Of a stretch of 64,000 bases of DNA, positions 8,828 through 16,994 are shown in pieces. The notes beneath the pieces were generated by a model. It was not told where the DNA came from and ran no database searches. It saw only the letters and a list, made by a program, of their open reading frames with translations. Every line of letters begins with the position of its first letter. Within the stretch, counting starts at the first letter, position 1. A program made the translations under genes and the position numbers. Source of the DNA: Vibrio sinaloensis DSM 21326 (GTDB lineage Bacteria; Pseudomonadota; Gammaproteobacteria; Enterobacterales; Vibrionaceae); contig NZ_AEVT01000058.1 of the NCBI RefSeq assembly GCF_000189275.1, positions 1 to 64,000 of the forward strand, read 5' to 3'.

Positions 8828-10465
8828 ATGTTTTCCAATCTTTCCGTTAAAAAGAAAATAATCATTCCAGTATCGATTATTATTCTACTTTTTAGCAGTA
8901 GCTCCATCATTAATATTCTTGCGTCTAGAAATCAAACGCAAATTTCTCAAACTATTCAACAACATTACTTGCCGTCGTTGTTCACCATCGAAGATGCTTA
9001 TCGAGACTTGTACCAAGCAACGTCTGCTGTTCAGGCACTAGTCCTTGCCAGTTCTAGTGATGAAATTGAACAACACATGTTTGAATATAAAGATAATGCC
9101 TATAAAGCGTTACCACGGATGAAATCAACATCAGAACTCGTGCGACGAGGGCTATTGCCTCTTCACGTCCAATCTGACATCGATGAACTGATTGACTTAG
9201 CTGAAGTTTGGCTGGCAAGCTATGAGGCGTTCATTATCTTGCCCCCTAATGAATGGCAGGCCCATTACGAACAAAATAAACACATGTTTGACAGGCAATT
9301 TGTTGATGTTAGAGCACAGCTTAATGTGGTTAAAGATATCATCGATAACGTCCAGTTAAAGGCGCGAGCTCAAAATGAAGCTGCCATTACCCAAGCAGAA
9401 ACAACGCTCACAATCGGTACCGTATTAGTCTTATTGTTTTCTATTATTTCTTGTCGATTCTTGATCTCATCCATCGTCAACCCTATCGAAAATATTACTA
9501 AAGCGATGGACGAAATCGCCTCGGGAGATGGAGACCTTAGTAAACGAATCTCAACCGACAGTGAAGATGAGATTGGCCGACTAGGAACAGCATTCAACCA
9601 GTTTGCGAACAAGATTCAAGTAACAATTGAACAAGTCATGGCAACAACGTCGCATGTTCGCCAAGAGATGGGGCAACTCGCGGGTGTCGCTCAGTCGATT
9701 TCTCAAGCAACGAATCAGCAGCAACAAGAAAGTGAATTGGTTGCAACTGCAGTCAACCAGATGCAAATGACTAGCTTGTCGGTGAAAGACAATGCTAATG
9801 ATGCCGCAGCCACTAGTGCTCAAGCTGATCAAGAAGTTCACTCAGCCAGTTTGGTCATTGGATCCACCGTTGAGTCAATCAAGCAACTTGCAAGTGATGT
9901 AGATAATGCGAGCAAGGTTATTCACACTTTAGACAAAGACGTAGCCGACATCGCGTCAATTCTAGACGTCATTTGCGGCATAGCTGAGCAAACAAACCTA
10001 CTTGCGTTAAACGCAGCTATCGAGGCTGCCCGGGCGGGTGAGCAAGGCAGAGGCTTTGCTGTAGTTGCCGATGAAGTTCGCTCTTTGGCTAGCAGAACAC
10101 AACAAAGTACTGGGCAGATCCAATCAATGATCGAAAGGCTCCAGGCTGGTGCAGAGGAAGCGGTCCGAGTAATGCGCGAAAGCAAAATTAGTAGCGAAGA
10201 GACGATCGACAATGCCCAGAGTGCCAGTCAGTCACTACAAACCATTCTTAGTGCCATTGGCCAAATCAACGCGATGAATACCAATATCGCAGCAGCCGCG
10301 GAACAACAAAGCACGGTGAGTGAGGAGGTCAATGAGAACATCCAAAAAATCGCTGAGAATAGCGTGATCATGGTCGATACAGTTGAATCAGCAGAGCGCT
10401 CACTCACTTCATTAGCTGAGCAATGCTCTACGCTAGACCAACTGGTATCTCAATTTAAATGCTAA
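8828..10465 (+). CDS. Methyl-accepting chemotaxis protein
   Basis: 545 residues. ATG 8828 is chosen because it leads into the charged [10 protein letters not shown] and the first membrane helix; the frame is open from TTG 8783. Helix 1 is at ~9-30, a helical periplasmic ligand domain (~35-190) resembles four-helix-bundle receptors, helix 2 is at ~193-215, then HAMP ([20 protein letters not shown]) and the cytoplasmic signalling hairpin. The hairpin tip, which contacts CheA/CheW, is clear near residue 385 ([19 protein letters not shown]). There is no C-terminal CheR/CheB-binding pentapeptide. The ligand is unknown. Confidence 0.93.
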   Translation: MFSNLSVKKKIIIPVSIIILLFSSSSIINILASRNQTQISQTIQQHYLPSLFTIEDAYRDLYQATSAVQALVLASSSDEIEQHMFEYKDNAYKALPRMKSTSELVRRGLLPLHVQSDIDELIDLAEVWLASYEAFIILPPNEWQAHYEQNKHMFDRQFVDVRAQLNVVKDIIDNVQLKARAQNEAAITQAETTLTIGTVLVLLFSIISCRFLISSIVNPIENITKAMDEIASGDGDLSKRISTDSEDEIGRLGTAFNQFANKIQVTIEQVMATTSHVRQEMGQLAGVAQSISQATNQQQQESELVATAVNQMQMTSLSVKDNANDAAATSAQADQEVHSASLVIGSTVESIKQLASDVDNASKVIHTLDKDVADIASILDVICGIAEQTNLLALNAAIEAARAGEQGRGFAVVADEVRSLASRTQQSTGQIQSMIERLQAGAEEAVRVMRESKISSEETIDNAQSASQSLQTILSAIGQINAMNTNIAAAAEQQSTVSEEVNENIQKIAENSVIMVDTVESAERSLTSLAEQCSTLDQLVSQFKC

Positions 10466-10472
10466 ACAAACC

Positions 10473-10497
10473 AACAGGCTGCGCTAAGCAGCCTGTT
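10473..10497. terminator. Hairpin between convergent genes
   Basis: AACAGGCTGC / GCAGCCTGTT, ten-base arms with a five-base loop. It follows the chemoreceptor stop and overlaps the last codons of the convergent NUDIX gene. T runs are poor on both sides, so termination efficiency is uncertain. Confidence 0.5.
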
Positions 10498-11911
10498 GTA
10501 CCTTCCTAACGGTTACAACGAACAAAGCAATAATTAACGGGTACCTAACCAGCTCAACCGCTAAACTCAAGCCCGTGCTATAAGAGACCGCTTCAACAGC
10601 CAGTGTTAAGGCGACATTCATTGCGAGCAAAGCAATCGTCACGAGATATACTGTACTGCTGCTTACCATACGATTGTTGTCTTTTAGGGTCGAAACCAAT
10701 ATGAGAACAGTTGTAATCACAGCAAACCAATGAGCCATGACCGGGCTTGGCCAAAAGAGCCCCGCGAAAGTACAAATGACCAACAAACCTGCCCAAACTA
10801 TTTTCGAAGTCAGTAACTTTCGAGTGTCTACTTCCGGCTTCACCTCTAAACGAATAATGTGCCATGCACATAAGAAACCCAATAAAGCGCCACTTAGAAT
10901 ATCAACAATGAAGGCCGAACCCGTGTAAAACTTTGCCAAACCCAACCAAGTAACGATACCCAAGATTGCCACTGATAGTGGGTTGATTGAGAGTTTGTTC
11001 TCAGCATGCAACAGCAACACACCAACACACATCCAAATGGCAACTGACTTGCTAGGGAAGCTATAGCCGTAGGTGTCAATAAGTTCAACCGCAGGTAAGT
11101 AGACATGTGGTCTAGGGAAAGCAAACCCTTGCTGAGCAACAATACTCATCAAAGCAGTCACTGTAATAGCGAAAAAGATTTTATAGCTAAAGTGTTTGCC
11201 ATATCGAAGGTAAACAAAAGGTAGCAACATAATAAGCAGGAAAGGCAAAGAGAATACATTGCCGCTCATGATGCTCCCACGAATCGTGTCACGAATACTT
11301 TCTGGCAGTGCCGCCACTACGTGCTGTAGCTTCAACATCCAGGAAAGCTCTATTTGGTTAAAGTGTGGGGCAGCTTCAACCAGGTTGCCAACATAGTTCA
11401 CAGACTGATTGGTGGCCTTTGCGAGCATTTGTTTAACCCACCCCATTTGATCAGGATAGCGGTATTCATTCGCATCGATGTTGTTAGGGTTGACCAGCAT
11501 CGCAGACGCTATTTCTACGCCATAGTGGGGCGCAAACCAAATGGGCAGCTCGCAACCGTCATGAACATTATTAAATTGAAAGGAAACGATGTCTGATTCG
11601 GACACACAATCGTAAAACACCGTGTTATTGGTTTGTCCGAGCACTCTGACAGCATTAACCACTAACCCGGTTTCTTCCCAAGTTTCTCGCTGAGCCGTTT
11701 TAGCCGGGTCTTCCCCCGCTTCTACTCTCCCCGCAGGCAGCGATAGCTTTTGAGTAATAATCTCGTTAACCATCACCAACTTATCATCCGCTCGGATAAT
11801 ACACGCAGCACCAGTGAAATTTTCTTGGGTGTTTTTTGCGATGCTAGGGATAGAGACGAAAGCAAGTAGCAAGGTAAGCAAAAGACCCAAGTGATGAAAA
11901 TACAATCTCAT
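10484..11911 (-). CDS. Exported NUDIX protein fused to a degenerate PAP2-like membrane domain
   Basis: 475 residues. A signal peptide or anchor (LGLLLTLLLAFVSIPSIA) precedes a NUDIX domain whose box is complete at residues 61-83 (Gly61, Glu67, Arg75-Glu76, Glu79-Glu80, Gly82), so it may hydrolyse nucleoside-diphosphate compounds, apparently on the periplasmic side. Residues ~205-470 form a multi-helix domain laid out like a PAP2 phosphatase, but the catalytic residues are replaced: the Lys of KX6RP is Gln260, PSGH reads PSKS (286-289), and the SRX5HX3D motif reads AKFYTGSAFIVD (326-337), with Ala in place of the nucleophile His. Annotation as a bifunctional NUDIX/PAP2 enzyme would therefore mislead. 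It lies 5 bp after the GNAT gene and is probably co-transcribed. Confidence 0.82.
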   Translation of the reverse strand: MRLYFHHLGLLLTLLLAFVSIPSIAKNTQENFTGAACIIRADDKLVMVNEIITQKLSLPAGRVEAGEDPAKTAQRETWEETGLVVNAVRVLGQTNNTVFYDCVSESDIVSFQFNNVHDGCELPIWFAPHYGVEIASAMLVNPNNIDANEYRYPDQMGWVKQMLAKATNQSVNYVGNLVEAAPHFNQIELSWMLKLQHVVAALPESIRDTIRGSIMSGNVFSLPFLLIMLLPFVYLRYGKHFSYKIFFAITVTALMSIVAQQGFAFPRPHVYLPAVELIDTYGYSFPSKSVAIWMCVGVLLLHAENKLSINPLSVAILGIVTWLGLAKFYTGSAFIVDILSGALLGFLCAWHIIRLEVKPEVDTRKLLTSKIVWAGLLVICTFAGLFWPSPVMAHWFAVITTVLILVSTLKDNNRMVSSSTVYLVTIALLAMNVALTLAVEAVSYSTGLSLAVELVRYPLIIALFVVTVRKVQQAA

Positions 11912-11916
11912 TGGTG

Positions 11917-12390
11917 TTATTTATCTCCTATTGGTTTACGTAGCCAATTGATGTGGCTAACAAAACCTAACTTTTGATAAAGGCAGTTGGCAGAACGATT
12001 AACATCCCACACTTCGACAAACATCTCTGTCACCCCATAGTCGGTGAAAGTTTGTTCTATGCGCTGGCAAAGCCTTTCGGCAACCCCTTTATTTCGATAA
12101 TCCACGACCACGTACAGCTCATCAATACTACCCATTTGCACAGGCTTGCTCACCGTCGAGATCAGTTCACAGAAATGGCCAGTAATGAACCCTATAATTT
12201 GGTCGTCAATAGTGGCAACAAAGACTAAACATTCGGGGTTATCGAGATAACGAGCAATACTTTTCTCTTGCTCGATTTCATCAGCAGTTTTGAAATACTG
12301 CGGAGATTGAAGGTGGTGTTCATCGTGCAATTGGAACATTAAGTCGTTCAGCGACTCAAGGTCGTTTAGGTTTGCGGCTCTAAGTTTCAA
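11917..12390 (-). CDS. GNAT-family N-acetyltransferase
   Basis: 157 residues. The GNAT fold is recognisable from the N-terminal LRAANLNDLESL start, the beta4 region DELYVVVDYRNKGVAERLCQ with the acetyl-CoA-binding RNKGVA loop, and the C-terminal NRSANCLYQKLGFVS motif (the usual A-x-x-LY-x-KxGF). It is cytosolic. The acceptor substrate is unknown. It precedes the NUDIX/PAP2-like gene by 5 bp, suggesting an operon. Confidence 0.88.
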   Translation of the reverse strand: MKLRAANLNDLESLNDLMFQLHDEHHLQSPQYFKTADEIEQEKSIARYLDNPECLVFVATIDDQIIGFITGHFCELISTVSKPVQMGSIDELYVVVDYRNKGVAERLCQRIEQTFTDYGVTEMFVEVWDVNRSANCLYQKLGFVSHINWLRKPIGDK

Positions 12391-12565
12391 AAGGGGTCAC
12401 GTTCTGTAAAATAAAAGCACATAAGTGTGATGGTTTGTAACGTGATTAGCAAGGCTAACCGCATTAAGCTGGTTATTGATAAGGCGAATTTGCACCGAAT
12501 TCTCGTTTATGATTCGAAAACGGAGTCTAAGGGAACTTTCACCCTATCTGTACACCACTTCGATT

Positions 12566-12871
12566 TCAATCATGTCCAAGGGTATAGTCAAAGACAATGA
12601 TATCTGCTAGCAACGGGCGAAACACCTTTTTAAGGGCTTCATGTTCTGGATGAGGCAAGTATCGCTGTCTCGCCTCTTCATCAGAAAATGTCATCAACAC
12701 CGAATGCGTATACCCTTGATTTTTGCCCTCTGGGCTATCGTTCTCCCCCCACTCTACAGACACTACACCGTCAATAAGATTCGGCATCGCTTCAAACAAA
12801 GCCTTAAGGCGTAATAACTCACTCTCTGGGGCGTCTTGCTTGAACTTAATAAGTAAAATATGTCTAATCAC
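12566..12871 (-). CDS. Dabb (stress-responsive alpha/beta-barrel) domain protein
   Basis: 101 residues, a single Dabb domain. The start MIRHILLIKFK and central VVSVEWGEN, YTHSVLMTF and YLPHPEHEAL motifs are typical of these dimeric ferredoxin-like proteins. Function is unknown; relatives include small stress-induced proteins and heme- or polyketide-modifying enzymes. It lies downstream of the lipoprotein gene at 12949 but is separated from it by a terminator, so it may have its own promoter. Confidence 0.85.
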   Translation of the reverse strand: MIRHILLIKFKQDAPESELLRLKALFEAMPNLIDGVVSVEWGENDSPEGKNQGYTHSVLMTFSDEEARQRYLPHPEHEALKKVFRPLLADIIVFDYTLGHD

Positions 12872-12916
12872 ACGTCATTTCCTATCAATAGATTCTAGTT
12901 TACGGCCCCTTAAAAT

Positions 12917-12942
12917 AAAAAAGAGCCCAAAGGCTCTTTTTT
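12917..12942 (-). terminator. Terminator after the lipoprotein gene
   Basis: GAGCC / GGCTC stem extended by A/T pairs, with flanking A and T runs that allow function in either direction. It sits just after the stop of the minus-strand gene at 12949. Confidence 0.8.
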
Positions 12943-12948
12943 ATACAA

Positions 12949-13647
12949 CTACAGCACTTGCGTCAATCGGCTAGCCGCTCTTTCCAATGCCATATGTACG
13001 ACTTTAGTAATTTCTGGGAAGCTATTGTCCGCATCGTCCCAGTCTACCCCTTCTGGTAGCAAGACTTGCTCAATGATTTGATGCGTCATTACAATACGAT
13101 TATCGCTTAAATCAACCAGAGTAACTTCCGCATTCACATAGCCCCTTGGTTTACTGGTTGGAATAAATCCGTAATAGTCTCTTAGGGTACCTGCCGCCAT
13201 AGTTTGTACAACCAGCAAGTGAGTGGCATCATAATGTTCAACCAGAGCCGACGTATCATAATCAAAATGGCCCTTTTTACGTAGCTCTTTCGGTAACTTG
13301 TTCTCATCACTTGCCTGATAATATTCCGGCAGGATGATACTCTGACCGCCTCTACTCTCAATCAATTTGGCAAGCTTAGATTTGCCCGCTTCAAACTTAT
13401 GGTGTTGCAGACTTTGGATGTGCGTCTCGACACTGTCCGTCACCACTTCATTAATTACTATATCGAGTAAGCCTTGACCTCCAGCACGGTGGGCATACAT
13501 TTCTGGCGGTTGAACAAACGCTACCGCGACCTTTTTATCATCTGCCGTCTGCCAGAAGTCAGTAGGGATATCCAAAGCTTTATTCGATACACAACCCGTA
13601 AGCAAAATAGCACCTAGAGCTGTACCCAATAGTTTTAAGTATTTCAT
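12949..13647 (-). CDS. Lipoprotein of unknown function
   Basis: 232 residues with a lipoprotein signal (MKYLKLLGTALGAILLTGC, Cys19). The mature part is a mixed alpha/beta domain with a conserved-looking core (TKSK-like turn, THLLVVQTMAAGTLRDYYG and a late AEVTLVDLSDNRIVMTHQ strand pair). The pattern of a variable lipoprotein reporting 'DLSDNRIV' recalls envelope lipoproteins that bind other surface proteins, but I do not recognise the family. It is probably monocistronic: a terminator follows, and the 207-bp upstream gap also holds the terminator of the prp operon. Confidence 0.75.
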   Translation of the reverse strand: MKYLKLLGTALGAILLTGCVSNKALDIPTDFWQTADDKKVAVAFVQPPEMYAHRAGGQGLLDIVINEVVTDSVETHIQSLQHHKFEAGKSKLAKLIESRGGQSIILPEYYQASDENKLPKELRKKGHFDYDTSALVEHYDATHLLVVQTMAAGTLRDYYGFIPTSKPRGYVNAEVTLVDLSDNRIVMTHQIIEQVLLPEGVDWDDADNSFPEITKVVHMALERAASRLTQVL

Positions 13648-13802
13648 TATAATTTCCTAGCCAATAAAGGCGTCGAAATTTATCAGCCAAAACAATAGAA
13701 TCAATTATCATTCCTATCAAATGCGATAAATCTCATAAAATCACCAAGTTAGCGATTGGAAAACAATACAAAATGTAACCAATTGAAATTATTAGTATTA
13801 CT

Positions 13803-13828
13803 AAAAAAGCACTCACTAAGGAGTGCTT
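13803..13828 (-). terminator. Terminator of the prp operon
   Basis: Read on the minus strand, AAGCACTC / GAGTGCTT with a six-base loop is followed by a run of six T. It lies about 27 bp after the prpE stop. Confidence 0.85.
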
Positions 13829-13854
13829 GGCTATCTGCGCTACGTTAAATAGAT

Positions 13855-15738
13855 TTAGGTCTCAGTATGAAGCGCTTTAGAAATCTCATCCAAGCTCGTC
13901 GGATCATCGATGGTCGATGGCACTGTATATTGCTCACCATCAGCGATCTGGCGAATGGTTCTGCGGAGGATTTTTCCTGAACGCGTCTTAGGTAAGCGCT
14001 CAACCACCAGAGCGTGTTTAAAGCAAGCTACTGCGCCTATCTCTTCACGCACTTTGCCAACTAACTCACCCTCTAAAGCTAATGAGTCGACTTTGACTCC
14101 GTCTTTCAAAACCACAAAGCCCAGTGGCAGTTGACCTTTGAGTTCATCATGTACGCCTACAACCGCGCACTCAGCAATGGCTGGGTGGCCGCCAACGATC
14201 TCTTCCATCTCTCCCGTTGATAGGCGGTGACCCGCAACGTTAATCACGTCATCAATACGGCCCATGATAAACAGATAACCATCTTCATCGAGATAGCCGC
14301 CATCCCCAGAGACATAATAGCCCGGGAATTGACTCAAATAACCAGATTCAAAGCGGTCATGATTACGCCAAACCGTCGGTAAACAACTTGGCGGTAGCGG
14401 GCGTTTAAGTGCAACAAAACCCTGCTGATTCGCTTGTACAGGCTCCCCCAACTCATTAAGAATTTCCACTTGGTAGCCGGGTATTGGTTTAGTGGATGAT
14501 CCTGCTTTGACTGGCATAAGCTCAATACCAGTAGGGTTACCTGAGATCGCCCAACCCGTTTCCGTTTGCCACCAATGGTCAATGACTGGCTTCGCTGTCT
14601 GACTCTCAACCCACTCCAGTGTTGGCGGGTCAAGACGCTCTCCTGCCATAAAGATGGTTTTCAGAGAAGAGAGATTGTAACGATCGAGACGCTCTCCGTT
14701 AGGATCTTCTTTCTTGATCGCGCGAAATGCCGTTGGAGCAGAGAACAGAACATCAACTTGGTACTCTTCACATACCCGCCAAAATGCACCGGGATCTGGA
14801 GTGCGCACAGGCTTGCCTTCAAACAATACCGTTGTACAGCCGTGAATCAGTGGTGCATACACAATGTAAGAGTGCCCCACAACCCAACCAACATCGGACG
14901 CTGCCCAAAATACACCGTCTTGAGGCATGTTATAAATCGCACTCATCGAGTATTTCATTGCGACTGCGTGACCACCATTGTCACGCACAACCCCTTTAGG
15001 CTTACCTGTTGTCCCTGAGGTATAGAGGATATACAAGGGGTCGGTGGCTAACACAGGTACACAAGCATGAGGTAACGCCTGCGAATAAGCATTATGCCAG
15101 TCGATATCACGTTCAGAGCTCAATTCAGCCTGAATTTGAGGGCGTTGAAGTACAAACACGTTGTCAGGCTTCCAGCGACTGTCCATGATCGCTTTATCCA
15201 CCAGAGGTTTGTACGGGATCACTTTATTGACCTCGATACCGCAGGAAGCAGTCATTATCACCTTGGGCTCTGCGTCTTCAATACGCACCGCCAGTTCATT
15301 TGGAGCAAACCCGCCAAATACCACAGAGTGAATCGCGCCAAGACGTGCACAGGCCAGCATCGCCATTGCCGCTTCCGGAATCATTGGCATGTAGATAACA
15401 ACGCGATCACCTTTAGTTACCCCTTGAGCGGCCAACATTCCTGCCGTTTTCGCGACCTGATCGCGCATTTCTCGGTAACTATAGCTCTGCTTCTTCCCCG
15501 TCACGGGAGAGTCGTAAACCAATGCCGTTCGTTCACCGTTGCCCTGTTCGCAGTGATAATCGAGCGCGAGCCAACACGTGTTCATGACACCATCAGGGAA
15601 CCAACGCTCTATTCCATTTTCGTCTTTTCTAATGATTGTTTTTGGCGCTTCAAACCAATCTATATTTTCAGATTGAGCTCGCCAAAACTGCTCAGGTTCA
15701 CTCTGCGCCCATTGATATTGTTCTAGATATGCAGACAT
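13855..15738 (-). CDS. prpE: Propionate-CoA ligase PrpE
   Basis: 627 residues. Activates propionate to propionyl-CoA (ATP to AMP), the entry step of the 2-methylcitrate cycle. ATG 15738 is chosen because a strong GGAGGAAG lies just upstream; the frame is open to 15765. The adenylate-forming family motifs are clear: YTSGTTGKPKGVV (P-loop), WWQTETGW, and the C-terminal KTRSGKILRR with the catalytic Lys that is acetylated in acetyl- and propionyl-CoA synthetases. It is the last gene of the prp operon. An acetyl-CoA synthetase role is less likely given this context. Confidence 0.94.
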   Translation of the reverse strand: MSAYLEQYQWAQSEPEQFWRAQSENIDWFEAPKTIIRKDENGIERWFPDGVMNTCWLALDYHCEQGNGERTALVYDSPVTGKKQSYSYREMRDQVAKTAGMLAAQGVTKGDRVVIYMPMIPEAAMAMLACARLGAIHSVVFGGFAPNELAVRIEDAEPKVIMTASCGIEVNKVIPYKPLVDKAIMDSRWKPDNVFVLQRPQIQAELSSERDIDWHNAYSQALPHACVPVLATDPLYILYTSGTTGKPKGVVRDNGGHAVAMKYSMSAIYNMPQDGVFWAASDVGWVVGHSYIVYAPLIHGCTTVLFEGKPVRTPDPGAFWRVCEEYQVDVLFSAPTAFRAIKKEDPNGERLDRYNLSSLKTIFMAGERLDPPTLEWVESQTAKPVIDHWWQTETGWAISGNPTGIELMPVKAGSSTKPIPGYQVEILNELGEPVQANQQGFVALKRPLPPSCLPTVWRNHDRFESGYLSQFPGYYVSGDGGYLDEDGYLFIMGRIDDVINVAGHRLSTGEMEEIVGGHPAIAECAVVGVHDELKGQLPLGFVVLKDGVKVDSLALEGELVGKVREEIGAVACFKHALVVERLPKTRSGKILRRTIRQIADGEQYTVPSTIDDPTSLDEISKALHTET

Positions 15739-15785
15739 ATTGCTTCCTCCAGTATGTCCTGACATTGCACTTTTTCCGCCAGTTA

Positions 15786-16973
15786 TTATTTAAAGATGTC
15801 GGAGGGAACACGCACAAAGCCCTCCATGATGATGCGTGCACTTCGGCTCATTGTTGCTTTCTCGACCAACCAATTTCCATCAATTTGGCTGGCTGTAGCC
15901 CCGACTTTAAGCGTTCCGGAAGGGTGCCCAAATGTAACGGACTCTTTTTTTCCACCACCCGCAGCGAGATTAACAATCGTTCCAGGTACACTCGCAGCAG
16001 CGGCAATGGCAACCGCAGCCGTTCCCATCATTGCATGATGAAGCTTGCCCATTGAAAGCGCTCTGACGAGTACATCGATATCCTTACTGTCTATCGGCTT
16101 ACCGCTAGACGAGGTATAAGCTTTAGGCTGGGAGACAAAAGCAATTTTAGGTGTGTGCTGGCGGCTCGAGGCTTCTTCAATCGAAGAAATCAATCCCATT
16201 TGCATGGCTCCGTGGGCTCGAATCGTTTCAAACTTTTCCAGTGCAACTTGATCATTATTGATATCTTCTTGAAGCTCAGTACCGACATAACCAAGCTCCG
16301 CGGCATCAATAAAAATGGTCGGGATTCCAGCATTGATCATGGTGGCGTTAAAACGCCCCATACCCGGTACGTTTAAGTCATCAATCAAGTTGCCAGTGGG
16401 AAACATACTACCTTCACCGTCTGCTGGTTTCATGAAATCAACCTGAATTTCAGCAGCTGGGAATGTTACGCCATCGAGTTCAAAATCCCCCATTTCTTGA
16501 ACCATCCCATCGATGATAGGAACGTGTGCCACAATGGTTTTTCTGATGTTTACCTGCCAGATTCGAACTTCGACAACACCATTTTTGGGGATCTTGTCTG
16601 AATCAATTAAGCCAGCATGTATGGCGAAAGGGCCAACAGCCGCGGATAGGTTCCCACAGTTGCCACTCCAGTCGACAAACGCTTTGTCTATTGCCACTTG
16701 ACCAAACAAATAGTCCACATCATGCCCAGGTTGGGTGCTTTTACTGACGATGACTGTTTTGCTAGTACTTGAGGTAGCGCCTCCCATACCGTCAATCTGC
16801 TTTTGATAGGCATCTGGGCTGCCAATGACGCGCATTAACAGCTTGTCCCTTGCTTCTCCTGGCGCTTGTGCTTGTAAAGGTAAATCAGACAGGCTAAAAA
16901 ACACGCCTTTGCTCGTGCCACCACGCATGTAAGTGGCAGCCACCTTGATCTGACTTGGCGATGAATGAGTCAT
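15786..16973 (-). CDS. prpF: 2-methylaconitate cis-trans isomerase PrpF
   Basis: 395 residues. PrpF isomerises the trans-2-methylaconitate made by AcnD so that aconitase can hydrate it. The N-terminal TYMRGGTSKGVFF and the DWSGNCGNLSAAVGPFAI segment, with its conserved Cys, are diagnostic of this diaminopimelate-epimerase-fold family. It lies between acnD (21 bp upstream) and prpE, the arrangement found where acnD/prpF replaces prpD. Confidence 0.95.
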   Translation of the reverse strand: MTHSSPSQIKVAATYMRGGTSKGVFFSLSDLPLQAQAPGEARDKLLMRVIGSPDAYQKQIDGMGGATSSTSKTVIVSKSTQPGHDVDYLFGQVAIDKAFVDWSGNCGNLSAAVGPFAIHAGLIDSDKIPKNGVVEVRIWQVNIRKTIVAHVPIIDGMVQEMGDFELDGVTFPAAEIQVDFMKPADGEGSMFPTGNLIDDLNVPGMGRFNATMINAGIPTIFIDAAELGYVGTELQEDINNDQVALEKFETIRAHGAMQMGLISSIEEASSRQHTPKIAFVSQPKAYTSSSGKPIDSKDIDVLVRALSMGKLHHAMMGTAAVAIAAAASVPGTIVNLAAGGGKKESVTFGHPSGTLKVGATASQIDGNWLVEKATMSRSARIIMEGFVRVPSDIFK

Positions 16974-16994
16974 AGTTAGCTCCTCACTGAATTG

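Noticed and set aside
15094..15726. A 210-codon open frame opposite prpE, and similar ones at 14566-15018 and 15636-16055
   Set aside because: They are antisense to strongly conserved prpE and prpF and have no recognisable protein features.
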